Of a DNA stretch of 64,000 bases, positions 51,544 to 59,480 are shown one piece after another. The first letter of the stretch is position 1; the number at the start of each line of letters is the position of its first letter. A program made the translations under genes and the position numbers. Under the pieces are notes generated by a model, which saw only the letters and a list, made by a program, of their open reading frames with translations, was not told where the DNA came from and ran no database searches. Source of the stretch: Eubacterium sp. 1001713B170207_170306_E7 (GTDB lineage Bacteria > Bacillota > Clostridia > Eubacteriales > Eubacteriaceae); contig NZ_JADMVE010000003.1 of NCBI RefSeq assembly GCF_015547515.1, forward strand, positions 372,001 to 436,000, given 5' to 3'.

Positions 51544-52959
51544 ATGAGTGCGGGATACGCCATCACGACGTACAAAATACAGCTGAATTACAAGCATTTA
51601 GACTGGTTTAAGCAAACCCAGGCCCTCTTTGACGACGTCCTGGCATTCTATTACCAGCTTCTCGAGAAACAGCCCGAAGCCCTCAGCCTCACCAACCAAA
51701 ATTTACTGCGCCATTTAGAACTGCAGACCATAAAACAGCGGGACGGCACTTTGCCCGAAATGCCGCTGCCCTTTGAGAAAATCCCATTGTACTTCCGGCG
51801 CGCGGCCATCAACGCCGCCATCAGTATGTACCGGAGCTACACAAGCAAGCTCAGGGACTGGCAGAAGAGTCAAGAAAAAGAAGTGGATAGTGAAAAGTTG
51901 ATAGTTGATAGCTTAGGAACAGAATCGCAGAGCGATTCTGAATCAAATCAAATCGACAAAGCCGATTTGTACCATAAATATCCACTATCCACTGTCAACT
52001 GTCAACTGAAGGGAAAGCCCTCCAGGCCGCGCCGCCTCCACATGTCCATGCTCTACTACAAAGGCATGTACAAAGACTTTGACGAAAAAAGCATCATGCT
52101 CAAGCTCTACACCGGCAAAGCCTGGGCCTGGGTCAAGCACCGGACTACCGGCAGACCCTTTCCAGAAAACGCCGAGCGCATGAGCCCGACCATTGTCATC
52201 AAAAAGAAAAAAGTCATGCTCCACATCCCCGTTAAAGAGATCGTGGAAGACAGCCGGACCGCCAAGGAACGTGTGCAGCAAAACGAAAAGTTTGTCGCCG
52301 TGGCCTTAACCGGTTCCGACACCTTAGCCGTTTGTACCACCATTCAAGCAGACGGTCGTGCCACCGCCCCATATTTCATCAAGGGCGGAAAAGAACTGGC
52401 CCACCGTAGGAAGCTGCTTCTAGGGTATACCAAACGCGGCATTGCCGGGAACAATATAACGTACACCGTAGGGAACGACGCCCTCGTCGTTCCGCAAGGG
52501 CATCGGCCAAACGCCAAATACTACGAAAAAATCACCCGCCTGACCGACCATTACGCCCATGAGGTAAGCCGAAAGATCGTCGATTACGCCATCAAACAGG
52601 GCGCAAAACTCATCGTCCTGCCCGAGCTCAAAGAAAGCTTCGATCAGGCGAAAAAGCCCTACCTGGGCAAAACCCCCTATGACTTTATCGGAAGGCGCAT
52701 CGCCCGCTACGTCCAGTACAAAGCCTGGCAGCAAGGCCTGGTCGCCATGACCAGCAAACCCTACTATGCCAGTACCCGGTGTTATTACTGCGGCGCATTC
52801 ATCGCCAAGCACAACACCGAGTACCAGAACCCCAGCGCCAACTTCTACGGCGGCAAGAACTTCGTCTGTAAAGAAGGCCACCGAGGGAGCACAGCGCTGA
52901 ACAGTGCGAGGAATCTGGGGAAAGGGTTTTATGAGCGGTTTAATGAGGATGCTGCCTGA
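51544..52959 (+). CDS. TnpB/IS605 OrfB-family protein, apparently nuclease-dead
   Basis: A 471-residue protein of the TnpB (IS200/IS605 OrfB, Cas12-like) superfamily, the RNA-guided nucleases of transposons. The ATG at 51544 follows GGAGG. The C-terminal RuvC and zinc-ribbon order is clear, but catalytic residues are replaced: RuvC-I VAVALTGSDTLAV has Ala254 for Asp, RuvC-II LIVLPELKES has Pro360 at the Glu position (Glu361 follows), and RuvC-III STALNSARNL has Ala451 for Asp. The zinc ribbon is CYYCG and then VCKEGH, missing one cysteine (Cys413, 416, 442, then Gly445). Residues 113-155 and about 309-317 are in-frame insertions of palindromic elements. There is no TnpA nearby. It may be a domesticated RNA-guided DNA-binding protein or a decaying transposon gene; the intact frame and own promoters favour the former. 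Confidence 0.75.
   Translation: MSAGYAITTYKIQLNYKHLDWFKQTQALFDDVLAFYYQLLEKQPEALSLTNQNLLRHLELQTIKQRDGTLPEMPLPFEKIPLYFRRAAINAAISMYRSYTSKLRDWQKSQEKEVDSEKLIVDSLGTESQSDSESNQIDKADLYHKYPLSTVNCQLKGKPSRPRRLHMSMLYYKGMYKDFDEKSIMLKLYTGKAWAWVKHRTTGRPFPENAERMSPTIVIKKKKVMLHIPVKEIVEDSRTAKERVQQNEKFVAVALTGSDTLAVCTTIQADGRATAPYFIKGGKELAHRRKLLLGYTKRGIAGNNITYTVGNDALVVPQGHRPNAKYYEKITRLTDHYAHEVSRKIVDYAIKQGAKLIVLPELKESFDQAKKPYLGKTPYDFIGRRIARYVQYKAWQQGLVAMTSKPYYASTRCYYCGAFIAKHNTEYQNPSANFYGGKNFVCKEGHRGSTALNSARNLGKGFYERFNEDAA
51882..52007 (+). repeat. Structured palindromic element inserted in frame in the TnpB-like gene
   Basis: AGTGGATAGTG (51882-51892) is the reverse complement of CACTATCCACT (51983-51993). GTTGATAGTTGAT on the left also partly matches GTCAACTGTCAACT on the right. 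Inside are two more hairpins: AGAATCGC/GCGATTCT (51921-51939) and CAAATCG/CGATTTG (51949-51969). The encoded stretch (STVNCQL and neighbours) is typical of translated intergenic repeats and sits where TnpB proteins have only a short linker. Confidence 0.65.
52468..52494 (+). repeat. 27-bp palindromic repeat, copy inside the TnpB-like gene
   Basis: GTAGGGAACG-ACGCCCTCGT-CGTTCCG is a hairpin that recurs at 53217-53243. It lies in frame and encodes VGNDALVVP, between TKRGI and the RPNAKYYEK region, where the family does not need extra residues. Confidence 0.7.
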
Positions 52960-53003
52960 TAAAAAAGAATAGAAAAATAGATTATAAATATAATATTTAA
53001 AAT

Positions 53004-53079
53004 CCTGTAAAGAAATTTACAGGTGTGCTTTTCGCCTATAGGGCCAAAAGTACAGGCTTAGCACCGCCTGTTTTTATTT
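53004..53079 (+). ncRNA. Structured RNA candidate downstream of the TnpB-like gene
   Basis: Three hairpins follow one another: CCTGTAAA-GAAA-TTTACAGG (8 bp with a GNRA tetraloop, 53004-53023); GTGCTTTT with AAAAGTAC (one G-U pair) around a GCC/GGC core; and ACAGGC/GCCTGT followed by TTTTTATTT, an intrinsic terminator ending at 53079. The unit begins 44 bases after the stop. TnpB guide RNAs lie at the 3' end of the gene, so this is a candidate guide-RNA scaffold; it could also be a terminator with an mRNA 3' structure. Confidence 0.45.
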
Positions 53080-53081
53080 CG

Positions 53082-53132
53082 CATCGCATTGTGTTTTCTT
53101 TACATATAAATGAAAGAAAACACAATGCGATG
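53082..53132. repeat. Perfect 20-bp inverted repeat
   Basis: CATCGCATTGTGTTTTCTTT (53082-53101) and its exact reverse complement (53113-53132) are separated by 11 bases. It lies between the structured RNA candidate and the polysaccharide promoter. It may be a relic of a mobile-element end or a strong bidirectional stem-loop. Confidence 0.7.
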
Positions 53133-53156
53133 AAAGTAGAGATTAAAGGATCAGTT

Positions 53157-53185
53157 TTGATCGTGAGTGCTACGAGTTTTAAATA
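53157..53185 (+). promoter_or_regulatory. Probable promoter of the polysaccharide operon
   Basis: TTGATC (53157-53162) and TAAATA (53180-53185) with a 17-base spacer. Confidence 0.5.
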
Positions 53186-53216
53186 ATTGAATGTAATTAA
53201 TATGAGGAAATGAAGT

Positions 53217-53243
53217 GTAGGGAACGCTGCCCTCAGCGTTCCG
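53217..53243 (+). repeat. 27-bp palindromic repeat, intergenic copy
   Basis: GTAGGGAACG-CTGCCCTCAG-CGTTCCG differs from the copy at 52468-52494 at only four positions. All four are compensatory (AC with GT becomes CT with AG), so the stem is kept. It lies in the leader of the polysaccharide operon. Confidence 0.7.
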
Positions 53244-53257
53244 AAAGAGGAACGATC

Positions 53258-53329
53258 ATGAAAGAAGAAAAAGCAGAAGAAATCACAGAGGAAGAAGAAC
53301 CAGAATACAGCTTTGAAATAGGAGTGTAA
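53258..53329 (+). CDS. Small acidic peptide, 23 residues
   Basis: An ATG with GAGGAA 5 bases upstream opens a 23-codon frame rich in glutamate (EEITEEEEPEYSFEIGV) that ends one base before the ATG of the sugar transferase. The GGAG for the transferase lies inside this frame, so translation is likely coupled. No known family; it may be a leader peptide or a truncated gene end. Confidence 0.45.
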   Translation: MKEEKAEEITEEEEPEYSFEIGV

Positions 53330-53330
53330 G

Positions 53331-53951
53331 ATGATCTATCAAAAATATATCAAGCGCATCCTGGATTTTTCATTGTCAACCGTTGGACTGATCATTCTTT
53401 CACCCGTTTACGGCATCCTCGTGATCGCCATCAAAGCCGACTCCAAAGGCCCGGTCCTTTTCAAACAAAAACGCGCGGGAATCCATAAACAGCATTTTAA
53501 TATTTATAAATTCCGGACCATGTCCATTGACACCCCAAAGGACACCCCCACCCATATGCTCAAGAACCCCGATCAATACATCACAAAGGTCGGCAAGTTT
53601 TTAAGAAAGACCAGCCTGGACGAGCTGCCACAGATTTTCAACATCATCAAAGGCGAAATGAGCATCATCGGCCCACGCCCAGCACTCTGGAATCAGGAAG
53701 ATTTGATTGCCGAGCGGGACCAGTACGGCGCCAACGACGTGCGGCCAGGACTCACCGGTCTGGCACAGATCAGTGGCCGGGATGAACTGGAAATCCCAGT
53801 CAAAGCCAAGCTGGATGGGCAGTATGTAAAAAACATCAGCTTTCCCTTCGACTGCAAAATGTTCTTTAAAACCATTACCTCCGTCTTAAAAAACGAAGGC
53901 GTACAGGAAGGCGGCACTGGAGCCATGGGCATTGAGGAGGACTTGAAATGA
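53331..53951 (+). CDS. Polysaccharide-initiating sugar transferase (undecaprenyl-phosphate)
   Basis: A 206-residue bacterial sugar transferase (WbpL-independent, WcaJ/EpsL-like polyprenol-phosphate phosphoglycosyltransferase family). One N-terminal membrane segment (FSLSTVGLIILSPVYGILVI) is followed by the conserved catalytic region: FKQKRAGIHKQHFNIYKFRTM, KTSLDELPQIFNIIKGEMS, IGPRP and RPGLTGLAQISGRDEL. It transfers the first sugar phosphate onto undecaprenyl phosphate at the inner face of the membrane. It overlaps the next gene by 4 bases. Confidence 0.92.
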   Translation: MIYQKYIKRILDFSLSTVGLIILSPVYGILVIAIKADSKGPVLFKQKRAGIHKQHFNIYKFRTMSIDTPKDTPTHMLKNPDQYITKVGKFLRKTSLDELPQIFNIIKGEMSIIGPRPALWNQEDLIAERDQYGANDVRPGLTGLAQISGRDELEIPVKAKLDGQYVKNISFPFDCKMFFKTITSVLKNEGVQEGGTGAMGIEEDLK

Positions 53952-54796
53952 AACGCATTCTGATCACCGGCAAAGACAGCTACATAGGCACCTCCTTTGA
54001 AAAATGGGTTAGCCAATGGCCCGGGGAATATCTGGTGGCAACTGTAGATACTCTCGATAATGCATGGGAAGCGATGGATTTCAGTCCCTTTGATGTGATT
54101 TTACACGTTGCAGCCATAGTTCATAAAAAAGAAAAAAAAGAGGCGGCTCCTTTATATGAAAAAGTAAATAGCAAACTTCCAGTAGAAATTGCTGAAAAAG
54201 CAAAAAATGAAGGTATTAAGCAATTTGTTTTCATGAGCACCATGAGTGTATATGGTCTCGATTCCGGAATCATTGAAAAAAATACACCTCTGCATCCCAA
54301 AACACTGTATGGACAAAATAAGTTAAAAGCAGAGAAAGCTTTAGTCGAAGCAGAAAACAATGATTTTCATGTCGCTATCATCAGACCACCAATGGTTTAC
54401 GGCAAAGGCTGCAAAGGAAATTACACACGCTTATCCCGCCTTGCGTTGAAAATGCCTGTTTTCCCAAAGATAAAAAATCAGAGAAGTATGATCCACATTG
54501 ACAATCTCTGCGAATTTATAAAGTTATTAATCGATGATCAGGAACAGGGAATTTTTTTTCCACAGAACAAAGCATATGTCAACAGCGCTGAGTTGGTAAC
54601 GCGCATTGCAGAAGTCCATCATAAAAAAATTCATTTGACGAGTTTTTTCAATCCTTTGATCAACCGATTGACCAAGCATACAGTTGTTTTCCAGAAGGTT
54701 TTTGGAAGTCTGGTTTATGATCAAAGTTTATCACATTATAAAAAGGATTATAACGTCGTAAGTTTCAGAGAATCCATTGAACTTACCGAAAAATGA
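53948..54796 (+). CDS. NAD-dependent sugar epimerase/reductase
   Basis: A 282-residue extended short-chain dehydrogenase. The N-terminal ILITGKDSYIGTS takes the place of the usual GxxGxxG, altered but recognisable. Ser-Tyr-Lys type residues are MSTMSVYG and LYGQNKLKAE (YxxxK). Homologues at this position in L-FucNAc loci (WbjF-like) reduce or epimerise a 4-keto nucleotide sugar. Base composition is AT-rich compared with its neighbours on either side. Confidence 0.82.
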   Translation: MKRILITGKDSYIGTSFEKWVSQWPGEYLVATVDTLDNAWEAMDFSPFDVILHVAAIVHKKEKKEAAPLYEKVNSKLPVEIAEKAKNEGIKQFVFMSTMSVYGLDSGIIEKNTPLHPKTLYGQNKLKAEKALVEAENNDFHVAIIRPPMVYGKGCKGNYTRLSRLALKMPVFPKIKNQRSMIHIDNLCEFIKLLIDDQEQGIFFPQNKAYVNSAELVTRIAEVHHKKIHLTSFFNPLINRLTKHTVVFQKVFGSLVYDQSLSHYKKDYNVVSFRESIELTEK

Positions 54797-54797
54797 G

Positions 54798-56042
54798 ATG
54801 AAAAAGCAAAAAGATATCCTTGTATTATGTCAGTTTTACTATCCCGAATATGTTTCTTCAGCGACATTACCCTATGAAATGTCCGTTGATCTTGTTAAAA
54901 AAGGTTTTTCTTTAGACGTTCTTTGCGGCTATCCAAAAGAATACAGTGAGCAGCAAAAAATACCTAAAAAAGAAATCATCAATGGAATTTCAATCAAAAG
55001 AATCCGATACCTACAAATGAACCGGAAAGGAAAAATTGGTCGGTTGGTCAATTATTTTTCGTTTATCTGCTCAGTAAGCGTGCATTTGTTTTCACTTCGA
55101 AAATACAGAAGTATCATTGTATACTCAAACCCGCCTATTTTACCCGTGATCGCCATTTTAGCCAACAGGCTTTTCAAAACAAAAATCGTTTATGTCTGCT
55201 ATGACATCTACCCAGAACTCGCGCTGTTATTGGGAGGTGTACAGAGCGGAAGCATGATTGAAAAAGTGATGAACCATATCAATCATTCCCTTTTCAATTG
55301 TGTTTCAAAAGTCGTTGCGTTGTCACATGAGATGAAAGACTATCTTCTGGCAAACAAGTGTGAGTTAACAGACACCAAAGTGAAAGTGATCCCAAACTGG
55401 TATGAGGAATGTAAGGATACCCAAGAAATAAATAATGATCAATTCAAAAATCTTCGAAAGAATTATCGAACCATTGTCGTCTATGCGGGTAACATGGGAA
55501 TCTGTCAGGACATGGAAACCATTTTTGGAGCGATTGAAAAATTAAAAGAGCATCAGGGTATCCTATTTTGTTTTGCAGGGCATGGAGCCAAACAAGATGA
55601 CCTTAAAGAGCAGGCGAAAATAAAAGGATTGGCACAAACCATCTTTTTCGACTTTTTAACCGGAACTGATTTTACTGATCTGCTAAAAATTGCAGATTGC
55701 TATTTAGTTAGCCTTGAAAAGGGTGTTGAAGGCTTAAGTGTGCCAAGTAAAACCTATAGTTATTTATCTATGGGAAAACCCATAATCGCCATTATGAATC
55801 AAGAGACCGATATCGCAAAGGACTTGAGGCGAACTCGTTCAGGATTCAGCATTGAACAAGGCGAAAAAGAAGCCTTGGCAGAATATATTTTAGAATTAGA
55901 TTCCAACAAGCAGAAAGTCAAAGAAATGGGTCAAAACAGCCAGCAGCTTTTCGTAGAAAAGTACACCCGCGAGATTTGTACCAATCAGTATATCGAAATG
56001 ATGAAAAATGTTCTTAATAGAAGGAGTGACAGCCATGTTTGA
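54798..56042 (+). CDS. Glycosyltransferase family 4 (WbuB/WbjE-like)
   Basis: A 414-residue GT-B enzyme. LVLCQFYYPEYVSS is the acceptor-side N-terminus; the donor domain starts with RTIVVYAGNMGICQDMETI and ends with KGVEGLSVPSKTYSYLSMGKP, the E-x7-E like donor-binding region. WbuB-like enzymes next to L-FucNAc genes transfer L-FucNAc to the lipid-linked sugar, which fits here. I use the ATG at 54798, which overlaps no upstream codon but lies 1 base after the previous stop; an in-frame TTG at 54777 is possible. Confidence 0.85.
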   Translation: MKKQKDILVLCQFYYPEYVSSATLPYEMSVDLVKKGFSLDVLCGYPKEYSEQQKIPKKEIINGISIKRIRYLQMNRKGKIGRLVNYFSFICSVSVHLFSLRKYRSIIVYSNPPILPVIAILANRLFKTKIVYVCYDIYPELALLLGGVQSGSMIEKVMNHINHSLFNCVSKVVALSHEMKDYLLANKCELTDTKVKVIPNWYEECKDTQEINNDQFKNLRKNYRTIVVYAGNMGICQDMETIFGAIEKLKEHQGILFCFAGHGAKQDDLKEQAKIKGLAQTIFFDFLTGTDFTDLLKIADCYLVSLEKGVEGLSVPSKTYSYLSMGKPIIAIMNQETDIAKDLRRTRSGFSIEQGEKEALAEYILELDSNKQKVKEMGQNSQQLFVEKYTREICTNQYIEMMKNVLNRRSDSHV

Positions 56043-57057
56043 AGGAGAAACCCTACTCATCACCGGAGGCACAGGCAGCTTCGGCCACGCCGTGCTCAAC
56101 CGCTTTTTAAAAACCAACATCAAAGAAATCCGCATCTTCTCAAGAGATGAGAAAAAACAGGATGACATGCGCCATCAGTACAATGATGACAAAATCAAAT
56201 ATTACATCGGCGATGTGCGGAACCTTCAAAGCCTCAAGGACGCCATGCACGGCGTCGACTACATCTTTCACGCCGCTGCCTTAAAGCAGGTGCCCTCCTG
56301 CGAGTTCTTTCCCATTGAGGCCGTTAAGACCAACGTCATCGGTACCGACAACGTACTGACCGCCGCCATCGAAGAAGGCATCAAAAAAGTCATCTGCCTG
56401 TCCACCGACAAAGCCGCCTATCCCATCAACGCCATGGGCACCTCCAAAGCCATGATGGAAAAAGTCTTTGTGGCAAAAAGCCGAACCGTTGATCCCGATA
56501 AGACCCTGATCTGCGGCACCCGCTACGGGAACGTCATGTGTTCCAGAGGCTCCGTGATCCCCCTGTTCATCGAACAGATCAAAAACGGCCAGGCCCTGAC
56601 CGTCACCGAACCCCAAATGACCCGGTTCATCATGAGCCTGGAAGAAGCCGTGGAGCTCGTGCTCTTCGCCTTCGAGCACGCCGAGAACGGCGACATCATG
56701 GTCCAGAAAGCCCCGGCCTGCACCATCGAAGTGTTAGCGGAAGCCGTCAGAGAACTCTTTCACGCCGACAACGAAATCAAGATCATCGGCATCCGCCACG
56801 GCGAAAAAATGTACGAGACACTTCTGACCAACGAAGAGTGCGCCCACGCCATCGACATGGGCGACTTCTTCAGAGTGCCCGCCGACAAACGCGATTTAAA
56901 CTACGATAAATATTTCAAAGAAGGCAACCAGAAGCGCACCGAACTGACCGAGTTCAACTCCGACAACACCGAGCTCTTAAATGTCAAACAGGTCAAAGAA
57001 AAGCTGCTTTCTCTAGAATACATCCGCAACGAACTCGCCGAATGGGAAGCGAGGTGA
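56035..57057 (+). CDS. capE: CapE-like UDP-GlcNAc 4,6-dehydratase/5-epimerase
   Basis: A 340-residue short-chain dehydrogenase of the FlaA1/WbjB/CapE group, first enzyme of UDP-L-FucNAc synthesis from UDP-GlcNAc. LLITGGTGSFGHAVLNRF binds NADP; the active site is LSTDKAAYPINAMGTSK, where the usual YxxxK tyrosine is replaced by methionine as is normal for this group. The ATG at 56035 is preceded by AAGGAG and overlaps the end of the previous gene by 8 bases. Codon use is C-rich. Confidence 0.92.
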   Translation: MFEGETLLITGGTGSFGHAVLNRFLKTNIKEIRIFSRDEKKQDDMRHQYNDDKIKYYIGDVRNLQSLKDAMHGVDYIFHAAALKQVPSCEFFPIEAVKTNVIGTDNVLTAAIEEGIKKVICLSTDKAAYPINAMGTSKAMMEKVFVAKSRTVDPDKTLICGTRYGNVMCSRGSVIPLFIEQIKNGQALTVTEPQMTRFIMSLEEAVELVLFAFEHAENGDIMVQKAPACTIEVLAEAVRELFHADNEIKIIGIRHGEKMYETLLTNEECAHAIDMGDFFRVPADKRDLNYDKYFKEGNQKRTELTEFNSDNTELLNVKQVKEKLLSLEYIRNELAEWEAR

Positions 57058-57061
57058 AAAC

Positions 57062-58318
57062 ATGAAAATACTCATCACCGGTGCCAGAGGCTTCATGGGA
57101 AAAAACCTCATCGCCGAGCTTAACAATATCAAAGAAAAGAAAACCAACCGTTATCCCGACCTCGACCAAGGCACCCTGGAAATCCTGCCCTTTGATCTGG
57201 ACACCGACCCCAGTCTTTTAGAGACCTATACCCAGGAATGCGACTTCGTGTTCCACCTGGCCGGCGTCAACCGCCCCAAAGACCCCGCAGAATATAAAGC
57301 CGGCAACTTCGGCTTTACCAGCACAGTATTAGATTTATTAAAAAAAGCCAGCAACAAAGCCCCCGTCATGCTCGCCTCCTCCATCCAGGCCGCCCTGGAC
57401 AACCCCTACGGCAGGAGTAAAAAAGCTGGGGAAGACCTGCTTTTTGATTATGGCCGAGAAAACAACGTCAAAGTCCTCATCTACCGCTTTCCCAACGTGT
57501 TCGGCAAATGGTGCCGGCCCAACTACAACAGCGCCATCGCCACCTTCTGCCACCACATCGCAAGAGGCCAACCCATCCAGGTCAACGACCCCGAGGTGAT
57601 GTTGAAGCTCATCTACATCGACGACGTGGTCGAAGAGCTGATCGGCGCCCTGTGCGGCAGAGAACACCGGGAAGAAAAAGAACAGGTCAAAGCCTTCAAA
57701 GACGACGTCATCAACGTCGTGAAAATCAATAAAGAACGCATTGCGACCGGAAAGCCGTTCTGCACCGTGCCCACCACCTATGAAATCAAGCTGGGAGAAG
57801 TCGCCGAATTAATCCAGTCCTTTAAAGAAAGCCGGGAAAAGCTCCAGGTCCCCGACCTGTCCGATGCCTTCACCCAGAAGCTCTACGCCACCTACCTGAG
57901 CCATCTGCCAGAAGACCAGTTCAGCTACCCTTTAAAAATGAATGTCGATGAAAGAGGCTCCTTCACCGAGTTCATAAGAACCCCCGACCGAGGCCAGGTG
58001 TCCATCAACATCTCAAAGCCCGGCATCACCAAAGGCCAGCACTGGCACCACACCAAAAACGAAAAGTTTCTGGTTGTCAAGGGAAAAGGACTCATCCAAT
58101 TCCGGAAAGTCATCAACGACCAAGAAGATGGAGAAAAAATGAAAAGAGAATCTGTCACCAGCTATCACGTCACCGGTGACAAGCTCGAAGTCATCGACAT
58201 TCCCACCGGCTACACCCACAACATCATCAACGAAGGAGACGACGACATGATCACCGTCATGTGGGCCAGCGAAGCCTTTGACCCCGAAAAACCCGATACC
58301 TACTTTTTAGAAGTGTAA
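57062..58318 (+). CDS. capF: CapF-like bifunctional epimerase/reductase
   Basis: A 418-residue two-domain enzyme: an N-terminal dehydrogenase (ILITGARGFMGKNLIAEL; GRSKKAGEDL as YGRSKK) and a C-terminal cupin (TKGQHWHHTKNEKFLVVKGKG with metal-binding histidines). This fusion is characteristic of CapF/WbjC, which epimerises and reduces the CapE product. It follows capE by 4 bases. Confidence 0.94.
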   Translation: MKILITGARGFMGKNLIAELNNIKEKKTNRYPDLDQGTLEILPFDLDTDPSLLETYTQECDFVFHLAGVNRPKDPAEYKAGNFGFTSTVLDLLKKASNKAPVMLASSIQAALDNPYGRSKKAGEDLLFDYGRENNVKVLIYRFPNVFGKWCRPNYNSAIATFCHHIARGQPIQVNDPEVMLKLIYIDDVVEELIGALCGREHREEKEQVKAFKDDVINVVKINKERIATGKPFCTVPTTYEIKLGEVAELIQSFKESREKLQVPDLSDAFTQKLYATYLSHLPEDQFSYPLKMNVDERGSFTEFIRTPDRGQVSINISKPGITKGQHWHHTKNEKFLVVKGKGLIQFRKVINDQEDGEKMKRESVTSYHVTGDKLEVIDIPTGYTHNIINEGDDDMITVMWASEAFDPEKPDTYFLEV

Positions 58319-58349
58319 AAACAAATAAAAAAGGAAAGCAAGAAAAAAG

Positions 58350-59480
58350 ATGGAAAAACTCAAACTCATGACCATTCTAGGCACCCGGCCCGAGATCATC
58401 CGACTCTCCGCCACCATCAAAAAATGCGATCAGTACTTTAACCATACCCTCGTCCACACCGGACAAAACTGGGACTACACCTTAAACCAGGTCTTCTTCG
58501 AAAACCTGGGCCTGAGAGCCCCCGACCACTACCTGGACAGCGTGGGCAAAGACCTGGGCGAAACCATGGGCAACATCATCGCCAAGTCCTACGACATCCT
58601 GAAAAAAGAAAAGCCCGACGCCCTGTTAGTCCTGGGCGATACCAACTCCGCCCTGTCCGCCATCAGCGCCAAGCGCCTCAAAATCCCCATCTTCCACATG
58701 GAAGCCGGCAACCGGTGCTGGGACTGGAACGTGCCCGAAATGGTCAACCGCACCATCGTCGACCACATCGCCGACATCAACCTGCCCTACACCGAGCACT
58801 CCAGACGCTACCTCCTAAGCGAAGGCATGGACGGAAAGACCATCTTCGTGACCGGCAGTCCCATGCGCGAAGTGCTCAGAGATCATGAAGCAGAGATCGA
58901 GCAATCCAATGTTCTGAAAGAACTGAACCTGAAGCCCAAAGGATACTTTCTGCTCTCCGCCCATCGGGAAGAGAACATCGACAACGAAGACAACTTCCTG
59001 TCCCTTATGGAAGCCGTCAACCACATCGCCGAAAAGTATCAGATGCCCGTCATCTACTCCACCCACCCGCGGAGTAAAAACATCATCGAAAAGCGAAACT
59101 TCAGATTTCATCCCCTGGTGACCAACATGAAGCCCTTCGGCTTCTTTGACTACAACAAGCTTCAGAAAAACGCCTACTGCGTGCTCTCCGATTCCGGCAC
59201 CCTGTCCGAAGAGAGCGCCATGCAAGACTTTCCAGGCGTGCTCATAAGGACCTCCACCGAACGGCCAGAAGTCCTGGACAAAGGCACCATCGTGATCGGC
59301 GGGATCACCGGAAAAGAAGTGGAGCAGGCTGTAGAACTGGCCGTAAACATGTTTGAAAACCAAGAAGAGACCGTCATGGCCGAGGATTATGCCGACACCA
59401 ACGTGAGTGTGAAGGTGGTGAAGGTGATTCAGAGTTATGCGGGGATTGTGAGGAAGACGACATGGGGGAAGTATGAATGA
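58350..59480 (+). CDS. capG: CapG-like UDP-N-acetyl-L-talosamine/GlcNAc 2-epimerase
   Basis: A 376-residue non-hydrolysing 2-epimerase of the WecB/CapG/WbjD family. ILGTRPEIIRLSATIKKC, HTGQNWDYTLNQVFF, MEAGNRCWD and LSDSGTLSEESA are characteristic. With CapE and CapF it completes UDP-L-FucNAc. The final stop overlaps the next gene by 4 bases. Confidence 0.93.
   Translation: MEKLKLMTILGTRPEIIRLSATIKKCDQYFNHTLVHTGQNWDYTLNQVFFENLGLRAPDHYLDSVGKDLGETMGNIIAKSYDILKKEKPDALLVLGDTNSALSAISAKRLKIPIFHMEAGNRCWDWNVPEMVNRTIVDHIADINLPYTEHSRRYLLSEGMDGKTIFVTGSPMREVLRDHEAEIEQSNVLKELNLKPKGYFLLSAHREENIDNEDNFLSLMEAVNHIAEKYQMPVIYSTHPRSKNIIEKRNFRFHPLVTNMKPFGFFDYNKLQKNAYCVLSDSGTLSEESAMQDFPGVLIRTSTERPEVLDKGTIVIGGITGKEVEQAVELAVNMFENQEETVMAEDYADTNVSVKVVKVIQSYAGIVRKTTWGKYE

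Noticed and set aside
51131-53243. CRISPR array in the repeat-rich island
   Set aside because: Repeats are few, palindromic and irregularly spaced, with no repeat-spacer periodicity and no cas genes.
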